The notes beneath the pieces are model-generated. The model worked only from the letters and a program-made list of their open reading frames with translations. It was not told where the DNA came from and made no database searches. Made by a program: the position numbers and the translations under genes. DNA of 64,000 nt from Archangium violaceum. Its GTDB lineage: Bacteria > Myxococcota > Myxococcia > Myxococcales > Myxococcaceae. The stretch is from assembly GCF_016887565.1 (NCBI RefSeq), contig NZ_CP069396.1, positions 310,001 through 374,000 on the forward strand. The letters run 5' to 3'. Below, in pieces: positions 16,538 through 25,709 of this stretch (its first letter is position 1; each line of letters begins with the position of its first letter).

Positions 16538-17355
16538 CGCCCGCCCAGGCCTCGCGTGTCGTGGGCTGTCCCCTCGAGCTCGCGGTAGAACCCCTTCACC
16601 GCCTCGACGATCTGCTCGGGCTGGTCGAGCGGGGCGGCGTGGCCGGAGTCCTTCAGCTCCTGGAGACGGGCGTTCCCGAGCAGGTCGACATACGCCTTCT
16701 TCACGGACAGCGGTGTGTAGTCACGATCCGAGGCGAGGACCAGGACAGGACACGTGATGTCCTTCAGCCGCTCCAGGACGGTCCAGCCAGCGAGCCCGCG
16801 GGTCGCGCGCCGATAGGCGTCCGGCTCGTTGGCCCCGAGCGACTCCACGACCCGGCGCCGTAGCTCCGCCTGCTCCGGCTTGGGAAAGAGCTTCGGAGCG
16901 ATCACCCTGGCCAGGGTCCTCGGTCCGAGGAGCTTCAGGATCGCCATCCGCAGCGCGAACGAGAGCTTCAGGCGCAGCGTTCGCGCAACCATGTCCGGCC
17001 CGCTGTTGATGACGACCAGGCTGCGCACGAGCTCCGGGCGATCCACCGCGAGCTGGAAGCCGATCATCCCTCCCATCGAGAGGCCGACGACATCCACGCG
17101 GGCCAGGCCCAGCCGGTCGCAGAAGGCCGCGATGTCCCGGGCGAAGAGCGGCACCCCATAGGGCCCCGCCGGCTTGTCGCTGCGCCCGTGGCCCCGGATG
17201 TCGGGAACGATGACGCGGCGGTGGGCGGCGAGCCGGGGCGCCACGAGCTCCCAATCCTGTCCCGAGGAGCCGAGTCCATGGAGGAGCAGGACGGGCGCGC
17301 CCGCGCCGGACTCCTCGAAGTGAAGGGATGAGCCATCGAGCTGGAGCCTGGGCAT
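16534..17355 (-). CDS. Alpha/beta-hydrolase
   Basis: 273 residues with the complete fold signature: HGLGSSGQDW oxyanion region, nucleophile Ser93 in GLSMGG, an acid near DRDY in the C-terminal third, and the catalytic His in DSGHAAPLDQPE. Cytoplasmic, with no signal peptide. It resembles 3-oxoadipate enol-lactonase or haloperoxidase-like hydrolases, which I cannot separate by eye. It is divergent from a TetR gene, and a palindrome 29 bp upstream of its start (17384-17399) matches the operator in front of that TetR gene, so it is probably repressed by it. Its stop codon is supplied by the arm of the inverted repeat at 16503-16537. Confidence 0.9.
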   Translation of the reverse strand: MPRLQLDGSSLHFEESGAGAPVLLLHGLGSSGQDWELVAPRLAAHRRVIVPDIRGHGRSDKPAGPYGVPLFARDIAAFCDRLGLARVDVVGLSMGGMIGFQLAVDRPELVRSLVVINSGPDMVARTLRLKLSFALRMAILKLLGPRTLARVIAPKLFPKPEQAELRRRVVESLGANEPDAYRRATRGLAGWTVLERLKDITCPVLVLASDRDYTPLSVKKAYVDLLGNARLQELKDSGHAAPLDQPEQIVEAVKGFYRELEGTAHDTRGLGGR

Positions 17356-17383
17356 GGTGGGTCCTCGAGTCCGGCCAGCACCT

Positions 17384-17399
17384 GAACGAGCGTTCGCTC
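17384..17399. promoter_or_regulatory. TetR operator, hydrolase side
   Basis: The 16-bp sequence GAACGAGCGTTCGCTC differs at two positions from the perfect palindrome at 17448-17463 and retains six of its eight base-pair symmetries. It lies 29 bp upstream of the hydrolase start, where a repressor would block transcription. Confidence 0.65.
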
Positions 17400-17447
17400 A
17401 TGCGAGCGATTGAACAGGGCCGTTAGTTCATGTTATGGAGTCTAGCC

Positions 17448-17463
17448 GAACGAACGTTCGTTC
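17448..17463. promoter_or_regulatory. TetR operator, autoregulatory side
   Basis: GAACGAACGTTCGTTC is a perfect 16-bp palindrome ending 13 bp before the preferred start of the TetR gene (17477). Palindromes with GAACG/CGTTC halves are typical TetR-family operators. Confidence 0.75.
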
Positions 17464-17476
17464 AGCAAGGCGGGTC

Positions 17477-18112
17477 ATGCGTCCCCTTCCACGGTCACGT
17501 CTGCAGGTCCAGAAGGAGCCCCTTCCGCGGACGGTGCCCGAGGGCACCCGACGACGGATTCTCGAGGCGGCCCTGAGGCTCTTCGCGAGCCAGGGGTTTC
17601 ACGGCACGTCGATCCGGGATGTCGCGAAGGAGCTGGAGCTACAGCCCAGCGCGCTGTACTCGCACTTCCCCTCCAAGGAGCACATCCTCGCCGCGCTGGT
17701 CCAGGTCGGCCATGAGGCGCATCACGAGGCGCTCCGCACGGCGATGCTGGACGCGGGCAACGCGCCAGAGGCGCAGGTGCGAGCGCTCATCCGGGCCCAT
17801 ACCGTCACGCATGCGACCCATCCGCTCTTGGCGGTCGTGGTGAACGAGGAGGTCAACGCACTGCCACCCGAGCTCGCCGCACCAGCGCTGGTGCTGCGCC
17901 AGCAGTCCGCCGCCCTGCTGCTCCAGGTCATCGAGCGCGGCGTGGCACTGGGCCGGTTCTCCCCTCCCCACCCGGTCGCGACCGCGGCGGCGATCTCCGC
18001 GATGGGTGTGCGCATCCCGTATTGGTACGAGCCGGGCGGGGCACTCGATATCGACTCCCTCGCCAACATCCATGCCGAGCTGGCGCTCCGCATGCTGGGA
18101 GCTCGCGGATGA
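17477..18112 (+). CDS. TetR-family transcriptional repressor
   Basis: 211 residues. I choose the ATG at 17477 because it follows AAGG at good spacing and leaves the palindromic operator (17448-17463) outside the gene; an ATG at 17435 would place the operator inside the coding region. The N-terminal helix-turn-helix (about residues 23-66) has the family pattern RRRILEAALRLFASQGF and TSIRDVAKELELQPSALYSHF. The C-terminal ligand-binding part has the TetR_C-like hydrophobic helices and a WYEPGG segment near the end. It probably represses itself and the divergent alpha/beta-hydrolase, with release by an unknown small molecule. Confidence 0.9.
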   Translation: MRPLPRSRLQVQKEPLPRTVPEGTRRRILEAALRLFASQGFHGTSIRDVAKELELQPSALYSHFPSKEHILAALVQVGHEAHHEALRTAMLDAGNAPEAQVRALIRAHTVTHATHPLLAVVVNEEVNALPPELAAPALVLRQQSAALLLQVIERGVALGRFSPPHPVATAAAISAMGVRIPYWYEPGGALDIDSLANIHAELALRMLGARG

Positions 18113-18148
18113 AGTGCCCACGCTGAAGCAGGTAGCAAGGAGAGGACC

Positions 18149-19141
18149 ATGAAGCGGAGTGATGGCGTTTTCGCGCGCATCGGTGTGTTGCTGCTCGTGC
18201 TCGTCGCGCTGTCTGGAGCCCCGGCCCATGCCGGCTCGTGGGTTCATGGCAACTACACGAGTGTCTGGGGCTCCCGAGGTTTCCAGCTCTGGGTCCCGAC
18301 TGGTTATCAGCCGGGACAGGCGCTCCCGCTGGTGGTGGCGCTGCACGGCTGCTTCCAGAATCCAGATCAATTCGCCGGCCTCTCGCGGCTGAATCAGAAA
18401 GCGGACGCGGAGAAGTTCCTGGTGCTCTACCCGAACCAGGCGACGATCACCAATGGCACACAATGTTGGAATTTCATGATCGCCACCAACCAGGAGCGTG
18501 GCATCGGTGAGCCTTCCCTCATCGTGGGCATGGTGGGCTGGGTGAAGAGCCGTTACACGGTGGACAACCACCGTGTCTATGTCGGGGGAGTCTCCGCGGG
18601 CGCGGTCATGAGCAGCATCCTGCTCGCCTGTTATTCGGATGTATTCGCCGCCGGCATGGTGGGGGCCGGGGCGATGTACAAGGCGGCGACCACCGCCTCC
18701 GGCAGCGCCTATGCCATGGTCTTCGGCAGCATCTACAACCCCGATGACCGCGGCCGTGACGCCTGGGAGTGCTCGGGCAGGCCTCGCTGGCAGGTGCCCG
18801 TGCTCGTCCTCCACGGCACCGAGGATACCGTCGTCAACCCGATCAACGGCGAGCAGGTGGTGCGGCAGTTCCTGCAGACCAACGATTACGGTGATGACGG
18901 TGCCAACAACGACAGCGTGCCCTACGCGCCCACCCGCGTCTGGTATGGCAGCGCGCCCGGCGGTCGCGCCTACACCGTCAAGGATTACCAGTACGCCGGC
19001 CGTCTACTGGTCCAGAAGTACGAGCTCCACGGCATGGATCACGCCTGGCCCGGTGGAGATCCCTCCTACCTGTTCTCGGACCCCTCCGGTCCCGATGCCA
19101 CCTCCATCATGTGGGACTTCCTGAAACAGCATTCGCGTTAG
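18149..19141 (+). CDS. Secreted PHA-depolymerase-like esterase
   Basis: 330 residues with an N-terminal signal peptide (cleavage near AHA-GS, residue 28). The mature enzyme has the type-1 short-chain PHA depolymerase/feruloyl esterase layout: an oxyanion region ALHGCFQNPDQF, nucleophile S149 in the lipase box GVSAG, an acid in HGTEDTVV and the catalytic His in HGMDHAWPGG. Cys68, Cys107 and further cysteines could form the family disulphides. No carbohydrate- or polymer-binding domain follows, so it may hydrolyse soluble oligomers or other esters outside the cell. It lies 36 bp after the TetR gene on the same strand and could be in its operon. Confidence 0.88.
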   Translation: MKRSDGVFARIGVLLLVLVALSGAPAHAGSWVHGNYTSVWGSRGFQLWVPTGYQPGQALPLVVALHGCFQNPDQFAGLSRLNQKADAEKFLVLYPNQATITNGTQCWNFMIATNQERGIGEPSLIVGMVGWVKSRYTVDNHRVYVGGVSAGAVMSSILLACYSDVFAAGMVGAGAMYKAATTASGSAYAMVFGSIYNPDDRGRDAWECSGRPRWQVPVLVLHGTEDTVVNPINGEQVVRQFLQTNDYGDDGANNDSVPYAPTRVWYGSAPGGRAYTVKDYQYAGRLLVQKYELHGMDHAWPGGDPSYLFSDPSGPDATSIMWDFLKQHSR

Positions 19142-19270
19142 GCCACTCTCCGAGCAAGGGCGCAGCGGGCTCGGGGTTGATCCGGTCCCACCGGGTTCGT
19201 ACGATTTCCTGGCGTCGTGGCGTTGCCGGCTCGCGCGCGTCGGCCATTCCATGGCCGATGGGGGGCCGCA

Positions 19271-22200
19271 ATGGCCATGACGACGAACACCGCCTCTGCC
19301 TACACCATTGTCGAGACCCTCCAGGCAGGCAGTGGCACGCGTCTGCTTCGCGCCTTCCGGAATTCAGATCACCAACCGGTCATCCTCAAGGTCATCGACT
19401 CGAAGCGCGGCCGTCCCCAGGACCTCGAGCGCTTGAAGCATGAGCTGGAGATTGGCAAGACACTGGACGTCCGGAGCGTCATCAGTCCACTCGCCCTCGG
19501 GACGTACGAGGGCCTCCCGGTCCTCATCCTGGAGGATTTCGGCGGCGAACCGCTCGATCACCTCCTCGGCTCACCGATGGACACCGGGCGTTTCCTCGCG
19601 CTTGCTCTGCGCATCACGGCGGCGGTCGCGGACGTCCATCGGCGCAGCGTCGTCCACAAGAACCTCAAGCCCCAGAACATCCTCGTCAGGGCCTCCACGG
19701 GTGAGGTGAAGCTGACGGACTTCAGTATCGCCTCGCGTCTCCCTCGCGAGCACACGTCCCCGCGCAGTCCGCGTCATATCGAGGGCTCCCTGCCCTATAT
19801 GTCTCCCGAGCAGACCGGACGGACGAACCGGGCGATCGACAGCCGCTCCGATCTCTACTCGCTCGGCGTCACGTACTACCAGATGCTCACGGGCAGGCTT
19901 CCGTTCGACGCGAGAGATCCCCTGGAGTGGGTCCATTCCCACATCGCCCGCCTGCCTCCCTCGCCCTCCGAGGTCGTCCCGGGGGTGCCCGAGACGCTCT
20001 CGCGCATCGTGATGAAGCTCCTGGCCAAGACGGCGGACGAGCGCTACCAGAGCGCACACGGCCTCGCCCATGACCTGGAAAGGTGCCTGGCGCAATGGCG
20101 CGAGCACGGCGCCCTCGAGCCGTTCCCCCTGGGAGAGCGGGACGTCTCCGGCCTCCTGCGGATTCCCCAGAAGCTCTACGGACGCGAGGCCGAGCTGGCC
20201 CACCTGCGCGACGCCCTCGGCCGCGTGGTGACCCGGGGGACGCCAGAGCTCGTGCTCGTGGGCGGAAACTCCGGCATCGGCAAGTCCTCCCTCGTGCGCG
20301 AGCTCCACGAAACCGTCGTCCGGGCCGGAGGGAAGTTCCTGTCGGGCAAGTTCGAGCCGTACGCGAGGAACGTTCCGTATGCCACCGTGGCCCAGGCCTT
20401 CAAGGCGCTCGTGCTCGACCTGCTGGCCGAGGACGAGGAGCGGCTGCGCGCCACGAAGCAGGCGCTCTGGGAGGCGCTCGGTTCGAACGGCAAGCTGATC
20501 CTCGACCTGCTCCCCCCGCTCGAGCACCTCCTCGGAAGATTGCCGCCCGTTCCCGAGCTACCGCCCACCGAGGCGGAGCGGCGATTCCGCGGCGTCTTCC
20601 GGAAGTTCCTGGGGGTATTCGCCACACGCGAACACCCCCTCGTCCTCTTCCTCGATGATCTTCAATGGGTCGACTCGAGCAGCCTCGGCCTCATCGAGGA
20701 TCTCCTCGTCGCGCCCGGGACGCGCCACCTGCTCCTCATCGGGACCTGGCGTGACAACGAGGTCTCCGCCTCGCACCCGCTCACGATGGCCCTCGAGCGG
20801 ATACGGAAGACCTCCGCGCGGGTGAGTGGGCTCGTCCTCGAGCCGCTCCGGTTGGAGCACGTGGTCCAGCTCGTGGCGGACACCGTGCGCGCGGTGGACC
20901 GGGAGCATGTCCGCCCTCTGGCCACCCTGGTCTACGAGAAGACGGCGGGCACCCCCTTCTTCATCCTCCAGTTCCTGACGACCCTGTATGAGGAGCGACT
21001 GCTCGAGTTCGACGAGTCCTCCGCGACCTGGCGCTGGGACATCGAGCGGATCCGCCAGAAGGGCTACACGGACAACGTCGTCGACTTCCTGCTCGGGAAG
21101 CTCGTGGGGCTGCCCGCCACCGTGCAGGACGTCCTCGAAACCGCGGCCTGCATCGGCAGCAAGGGAAAGATAGCCCTGCTCGCGCTGGCGGGAGGGAGGT
21201 CCGAGGAGGAAACCCGCCAGGACCTGTGTGGTGCGATCCGCGAGGGGCTCGTCCTCTCCTCGCGAGATGCCTACGCCTTCGCGCACGACCGCGTGCAACT
21301 GGCCGCCTACTCGCTCCTGTCCGAGGGACACAGGGATGAGCTGCACCTGCGGATCGGCCGTCTGCTCATGGCTCGTACCCCGCCGGACGAGCTCGAGGAG
21401 CGGCTCTTCGACGTCGTGACGCAGCTCGATCTGGGCGCGGCCATGGTGACGGAGCCGGGGGAACGAACCCGTATCGCGGAGCTGAACCTGCGCGCCGCGC
21501 GCAAGGCCAAGGCCTCCGCGGCCTACCGGATCGCCACCAGCTACCTCGCCACGGGAATGGAGATGCTCGACAGGGACTCCTGGGAGCACCAGTACAGACT
21601 CACCTACGAGTCGTTCCTGGAACGGGCGCATTGCGAGTTCCTGAGCGGAAACTCCGACGAGGCCGGGCGGCTCTTCCCCGTGCTCCTGCGGCACGCCCGG
21701 ACTCGCGTCGACAAGGCCGCCGTCATCTGCATCCAGATCAACACCCACCTCACCCGGGGTGAGCTCCGCGAGTGCATCGAGACCGCGCTCGCGGGGCTTC
21801 GGATGTTTGGGATCGAGATGTCGCCGAATCCCTCGGCGAGCGAGGTGGAGCAGGTCTACCGCTCGGTCTGGAACCATCTCGGCAACCGGCCTATCGAGGA
21901 GCTCCTCGCGCAGCCCCCCATGACGGACCCCGACGTGCAGGCCGCCATGAACATCCTGACCAATCTGCGCGTGCCCGCGTTCTCCTCGGACCTCCACCTC
22001 CTCAGCCTCTCCCTCTGCCACGCGATGCTCCTCAGCCTTCGCCACGGCAATGCCGCCACCTCGCCGCCCAACTACGCCTGGTTCGGCATGGTCCTGTGCC
22101 ACGCGTATCACCGGTACGAGGAGGGATACCGGTTCGCCAGGCTCGCCCTCGAGTTGTCCGGGAGGTCCGAGCTCATCGCCTACAAGGCGAAGATGTACTC

Positions 22201-24964
22201 GTGCCTGGGGGTCGTCTCGTTCTGGAGCCGCCCCATCGACACGGGCCTGGAGTTCCTGCGCACCGCCATCAGGGTCGGCGAAGAGGACGGAGACGTGCTG
22301 GCGAGCTGTTACGCCTGGCACCACATCGTCAGCCAGATGTTCGTGCGGGGCGATACCCTGGCCGACGTCCATCGCGAATCAGGGCGGGGCCTCGACTTCA
22401 TCCAACGGGCCAGATTCCAGGATGCCCTCGATACCACTCTCATCGTGGATCGCCTCGTCCAGGCCCTGCGGGGGGAGACCCGGCACCTCTCGAGCTTCGA
22501 CGACGAGCGCTTCAGCGAGGCGGAGCTCGAGTCCCGGTTGCTCGGGGGGCAGAACAAGACGGTGATGTGCCTGTACCATTTGATGCGGCTCGCGGCGCTG
22601 TTCATGGCGGGTGACTACGCGGAGGCCCTCGCCGCGGGCAGGCGGGGCAAGGCACTGCTGGGGTCCTGCCTCGCCCTGGTCCACGTCTATCTCTTCCATT
22701 TCCATGACGCCCTGGCGCTGGCGGCCGTCTACTCCGAGCTCCCATCCGAACAGCGGCGAGAAGCCCTGGATGACCTCTCCGCGCACCACGAGCAGCTCCG
22801 GGAATGGGCGGAGCTCTACCCGCCGACCTTCCAGAGCGCTCATCTCCTCGTCTCCGCGGAGCTCGCCCGCCTGTCGGGCAGGGGTGAGGAGGCCATGCGG
22901 CTCTACGAGGAGTCCATCCGGTCGGCCCGGACGAACGGCCTCGTGCAGCACGAGGGGCTCGCCTACGAGTTCGCGTCGCGGTTCTACCGGACACGTGGGC
23001 TCGAGCTGATCGCCGACACCTACCTGCGCGAGGCCCGCGCCTGCTATGTGCGCTGGGGAGCCGAAGGCAAGGTGAAGTGGCTCGACCAGCGTCATCCCCA
23101 CCTCGTGGAGAGACAGCCCCTCGAGCCCCTGGTCACCATCTCCGCCCGGACCGAGCAGCTGGATCTGCTCTCGGTATTCAAGGCGTCGCAGAGCATCTCG
23201 GGGGAGATCATCCTCGACAAACTCCTGCGCAAGCTGCTCGAGGTCGTGCTCGAGCAGGGCGGAGCGCAGAAGGGCTGCCTGCTCCTCTCCAGGGGGGGTG
23301 CCCTGTCGATCGAGGCCGAGGCGACACTCGTCGAGGGAAGAGGGGTGGTGACACAGGTCCTGCAGTCACAGCCCCTCTCGTCGTCGACGCTCGTCCCCGT
23401 CTCGATCGTCCATTACGTGGTGCGGACGAAGGAGCGCGTCATCCTCGACGACGCCGCCACGGCCGTGAAATACGCCTCGGACGCGTACATGGCCCACGCC
23501 CGGCCCAGGTCGCTCCTGTGTCTGCCCATCCTCCGGCAGGCCGAGGTGGTCGGTCTGCTGTATCTGGAGAACGACCTCGTCCCCGGCGCGTTCACGCCCG
23601 AGCGGCTCGCCGCGCTCGAGCTGCTCGCCTCCCAGGCCGCCATCTCCCTGGAGAACGCGCTGCTGCTCTCCAGGGAGCAATCGGCCCGGTCGATGGCCGA
23701 GCTCGCGGAGCGCCGCTCGAGGTTCCTCGCCGAGGCGGGAGAGCTCCTCTCGGAGTCACTCCAGTACGAGGCGACACTCACGCGGCTCAGCCGGCTGTGT
23801 GTCCGCTCGATGGCCGACTGGTGTGTGATCGACCTCGTGGAGGATGGGGCGCTCCGCCGCCTGGCCGGTGCGCACGCCGATCCCGCGAAGGAAACCCTGC
23901 TCCGCAAGCTCCAACTGCGTCATCCGCCTACCCAGGGTTCGGCTCATGGGGCGACCCGGGTGCAGCGCAGCCACCAGCCACTCGTCCTGCCGGAGCTGTC
24001 CGACGACATCATCCGGCGTATGACCGACGACGAGGAGCATCGGCAGCTCATCCATGCACTGGGGAGCCGCTCGGCGCTGGTCGTGCCCATCATGACACGT
24101 GGAGAGTTGCTCGGGGCGATCAGCCTCGTTTCGGGCGAGCCGGGGTTTCGCTACGGGAGCGCCGAGCTCGAGCTGGCACAAGAGGTGGCTCGCCGCGCCG
24201 CGACCGCCATCGATAATGCGCGGCTCTACAGGAAGACCCAGGAGGCCATCCGTGTGCGGGACGAATTCCTGTCCGTCGCCTCGCATGAGTTCAATACGCC
24301 GCTGACCTCCCTCACGCTCTCACTTCAAGCCCTGCTCAGGTCCATCCAGGTGGGACGGCGTGTCGAGCCACAGGAGCTGAAGAGGCAGCTCGAGCGCGCG
24401 CTGCTGCAGGGAGCACGCCTCGGCAGACTGAACCGCGCCCTCCTCGACGTCTCACTGCTGCACTCGGGGCGCCTTCCCCTGGAGCTCATGGATGTCGAGC
24501 TCGGGGCCGTCGTCCGCGAGACGCTCGAGCACTTCGCACCCGAGTTGGCACGGGCCCGGTGTCCCATCTCGGTCCAGGAAGACGCCCGGGCCGTGGGCTC
24601 GTGGGATCGCACCCGCCTCGGGCAGGTCGTCGCCAACCTCCTGTCCAATGCCATCAAGTTCGGAGCGGGTCGGCCCATCGAGCTCCACATCGGGATGCGG
24701 GACGGAAGAGCACGCTTGAGCGTCACGGACCATGGAATCGGCATCGAGCCGAGCCAGCGTGCCCGGATCTTCGGCCGCTTCGAGCGCGCCGTCTCGGAGA
24801 GGCACTACGGCGGATTGGGCCTCGGCCTGTACATCAGCCGAGGGATCGCCGAGGCGCATGGGGGGACGCTCCAGGTCGAGAGCCAACCGGGAGAGGGGGC
24901 GACCTTCACGGTCGAGCTTCCGTGTGCGGGCCCGACCGCTCAAGAGGGCAGGGTGAATCGGTAG
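19271..24964 (+). CDS. Ser/Thr-kinase-like / AAA / GAF / histidine kinase hybrid
   Basis: 1897 residues from the ATG at 19271 (G-rich ribosome site just upstream). Order, approximately: protein-kinase fold 10-275; AAA/NACHT-like ATPase 300-580 with Walker A GNSGIGKSS and Walker B LFLDDLQW; helical TPR-like repeats 600-1270; GAF domain 1310-1465; second GAF 1480-1650; HisKA with SHEFNTPLT; HATPase with NLLSNAIKF, DHGIGI and GLGLGLY. In the kinase fold the catalytic HRD reads HKN (N131, codon 19661-19663) and DFG reads DFS, so Ser/Thr phosphorylation is doubtful while the histidine kinase looks complete. It is a cytoplasmic multi-input sensor of the type also known in cyanobacteria and fungi. 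There is no receiver domain and no partner regulator nearby. Confidence 0.93.
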   Translation: MAMTTNTASAYTIVETLQAGSGTRLLRAFRNSDHQPVILKVIDSKRGRPQDLERLKHELEIGKTLDVRSVISPLALGTYEGLPVLILEDFGGEPLDHLLGSPMDTGRFLALALRITAAVADVHRRSVVHKNLKPQNILVRASTGEVKLTDFSIASRLPREHTSPRSPRHIEGSLPYMSPEQTGRTNRAIDSRSDLYSLGVTYYQMLTGRLPFDARDPLEWVHSHIARLPPSPSEVVPGVPETLSRIVMKLLAKTADERYQSAHGLAHDLERCLAQWREHGALEPFPLGERDVSGLLRIPQKLYGREAELAHLRDALGRVVTRGTPELVLVGGNSGIGKSSLVRELHETVVRAGGKFLSGKFEPYARNVPYATVAQAFKALVLDLLAEDEERLRATKQALWEALGSNGKLILDLLPPLEHLLGRLPPVPELPPTEAERRFRGVFRKFLGVFATREHPLVLFLDDLQWVDSSSLGLIEDLLVAPGTRHLLLIGTWRDNEVSASHPLTMALERIRKTSARVSGLVLEPLRLEHVVQLVADTVRAVDREHVRPLATLVYEKTAGTPFFILQFLTTLYEERLLEFDESSATWRWDIERIRQKGYTDNVVDFLLGKLVGLPATVQDVLETAACIGSKGKIALLALAGGRSEEETRQDLCGAIREGLVLSSRDAYAFAHDRVQLAAYSLLSEGHRDELHLRIGRLLMARTPPDELEERLFDVVTQLDLGAAMVTEPGERTRIAELNLRAARKAKASAAYRIATSYLATGMEMLDRDSWEHQYRLTYESFLERAHCEFLSGNSDEAGRLFPVLLRHARTRVDKAAVICIQINTHLTRGELRECIETALAGLRMFGIEMSPNPSASEVEQVYRSVWNHLGNRPIEELLAQPPMTDPDVQAAMNILTNLRVPAFSSDLHLLSLSLCHAMLLSLRHGNAATSPPNYAWFGMVLCHAYHRYEEGYRFARLALELSGRSELIAYKAKMYSCLGVVSFWSRPIDTGLEFLRTAIRVGEEDGDVLASCYAWHHIVSQMFVRGDTLADVHRESGRGLDFIQRARFQDALDTTLIVDRLVQALRGETRHLSSFDDERFSEAELESRLLGGQNKTVMCLYHLMRLAALFMAGDYAEALAAGRRGKALLGSCLALVHVYLFHFHDALALAAVYSELPSEQRREALDDLSAHHEQLREWAELYPPTFQSAHLLVSAELARLSGRGEEAMRLYEESIRSARTNGLVQHEGLAYEFASRFYRTRGLELIADTYLREARACYVRWGAEGKVKWLDQRHPHLVERQPLEPLVTISARTEQLDLLSVFKASQSISGEIILDKLLRKLLEVVLEQGGAQKGCLLLSRGGALSIEAEATLVEGRGVVTQVLQSQPLSSSTLVPVSIVHYVVRTKERVILDDAATAVKYASDAYMAHARPRSLLCLPILRQAEVVGLLYLENDLVPGAFTPERLAALELLASQAAISLENALLLSREQSARSMAELAERRSRFLAEAGELLSESLQYEATLTRLSRLCVRSMADWCVIDLVEDGALRRLAGAHADPAKETLLRKLQLRHPPTQGSAHGATRVQRSHQPLVLPELSDDIIRRMTDDEEHRQLIHALGSRSALVVPIMTRGELLGAISLVSGEPGFRYGSAELELAQEVARRAATAIDNARLYRKTQEAIRVRDEFLSVASHEFNTPLTSLTLSLQALLRSIQVGRRVEPQELKRQLERALLQGARLGRLNRALLDVSLLHSGRLPLELMDVELGAVVRETLEHFAPELARARCPISVQEDARAVGSWDRTRLGQVVANLLSNAIKFGAGRPIELHIGMRDGRARLSVTDHGIGIEPSQRARIFGRFERAVSERHYGGLGLGLYISRGIAEAHGGTLQVESQPGEGATFTVELPCAGPTAQEGRVNR

Positions 24965-25494
24965 ACGACCTCCGGGTCGCCCCGGCTGAAGCCCTTGAGC
25001 ACCTCGTGCGAAATCTCCATGCCACTCAGGTAGGCGATTCCGCCGGACGCGAAGCCCATCACCGACAGCTCGAAGTAGATGTGCGGCCGGGGCACGCCGG
25101 TGATGCGCAGCTCCGCCACGTTGCCGTTGATCTGCGCCGTCAGGTCTCCCGCGGTGAAGTAGCCCTTCCAGATGCCCGGAGTAAACAGCGCGAAGCGCCG
25201 GTGCTCCCCCTTGCTGAAGATGGCCTTGAGCTGACCCAGACTCAGCGCGTACTCGGCGGACTTCACGCCGTACTTCCAGTAGGCCTGCGGATCCCCCGCG
25301 TAGAACTGCCGGGTCAGGGCGTCATTGAGCCGCAGGAAGGCATCCGCCGGGATGCGCGTCACCGGCAGCACCGGCTGGGCGAAGAGGGGGTCCCGCTTCG
25401 CCTGCTCGGCGAGGAACGCGCGCCACCGCTCCACTCCGAAGGTCTGCTCCGCCTGGGCCTGTCGTGCCAGGAACGCAACGCCTTTGACATCCAT
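24940..25494 (-). CDS. Hypothetical protein, possibly TIGR02265/DUF2378-like
   Basis: 184 residues, soluble, no signal. The N-terminal half is helical (VKGVAFLARQAQ and FLRLNDALTRQFYAGDPQAYWKYG); the C-terminal half is beta-rich (LTAQINGNVAELRITGVP, HIYFELSVMGF). This helix-then-strand plan and the size faintly recall the myxobacterial paralogous family DUF2378, but I cannot confirm it. Its last 25 bp overlap the end of the hybrid kinase gene in a convergent arrangement, so antisense interference between the two transcripts is possible. Confidence 0.75.
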   Translation of the reverse strand: MDVKGVAFLARQAQAEQTFGVERWRAFLAEQAKRDPLFAQPVLPVTRIPADAFLRLNDALTRQFYAGDPQAYWKYGVKSAEYALSLGQLKAIFSKGEHRRFALFTPGIWKGYFTAGDLTAQINGNVAELRITGVPRPHIYFELSVMGFASGGIAYLSGMEISHEVLKGFSRGDPEVVYRFTLPS

Positions 25495-25709
25495 TCGTGT
25501 GTCTCCGCTGCCGTCCGGCCTCGTATTCTGCGCGGTTTCGCGCCCGTGTGCGATACGCAGCGCGACAATCCGGCGGCGGCATCTGCCTTCAGGACCTGAT
25601 GGGCACGGGACGTCGAGCGTGGCCGCGTGTGCGGGGGCGGTTTTGCTTCGACATTTTTCGTACCCGAAATTACAGAATGGAGACTCGGGTCCCGAGCCGA
25701 CAACTGGAG

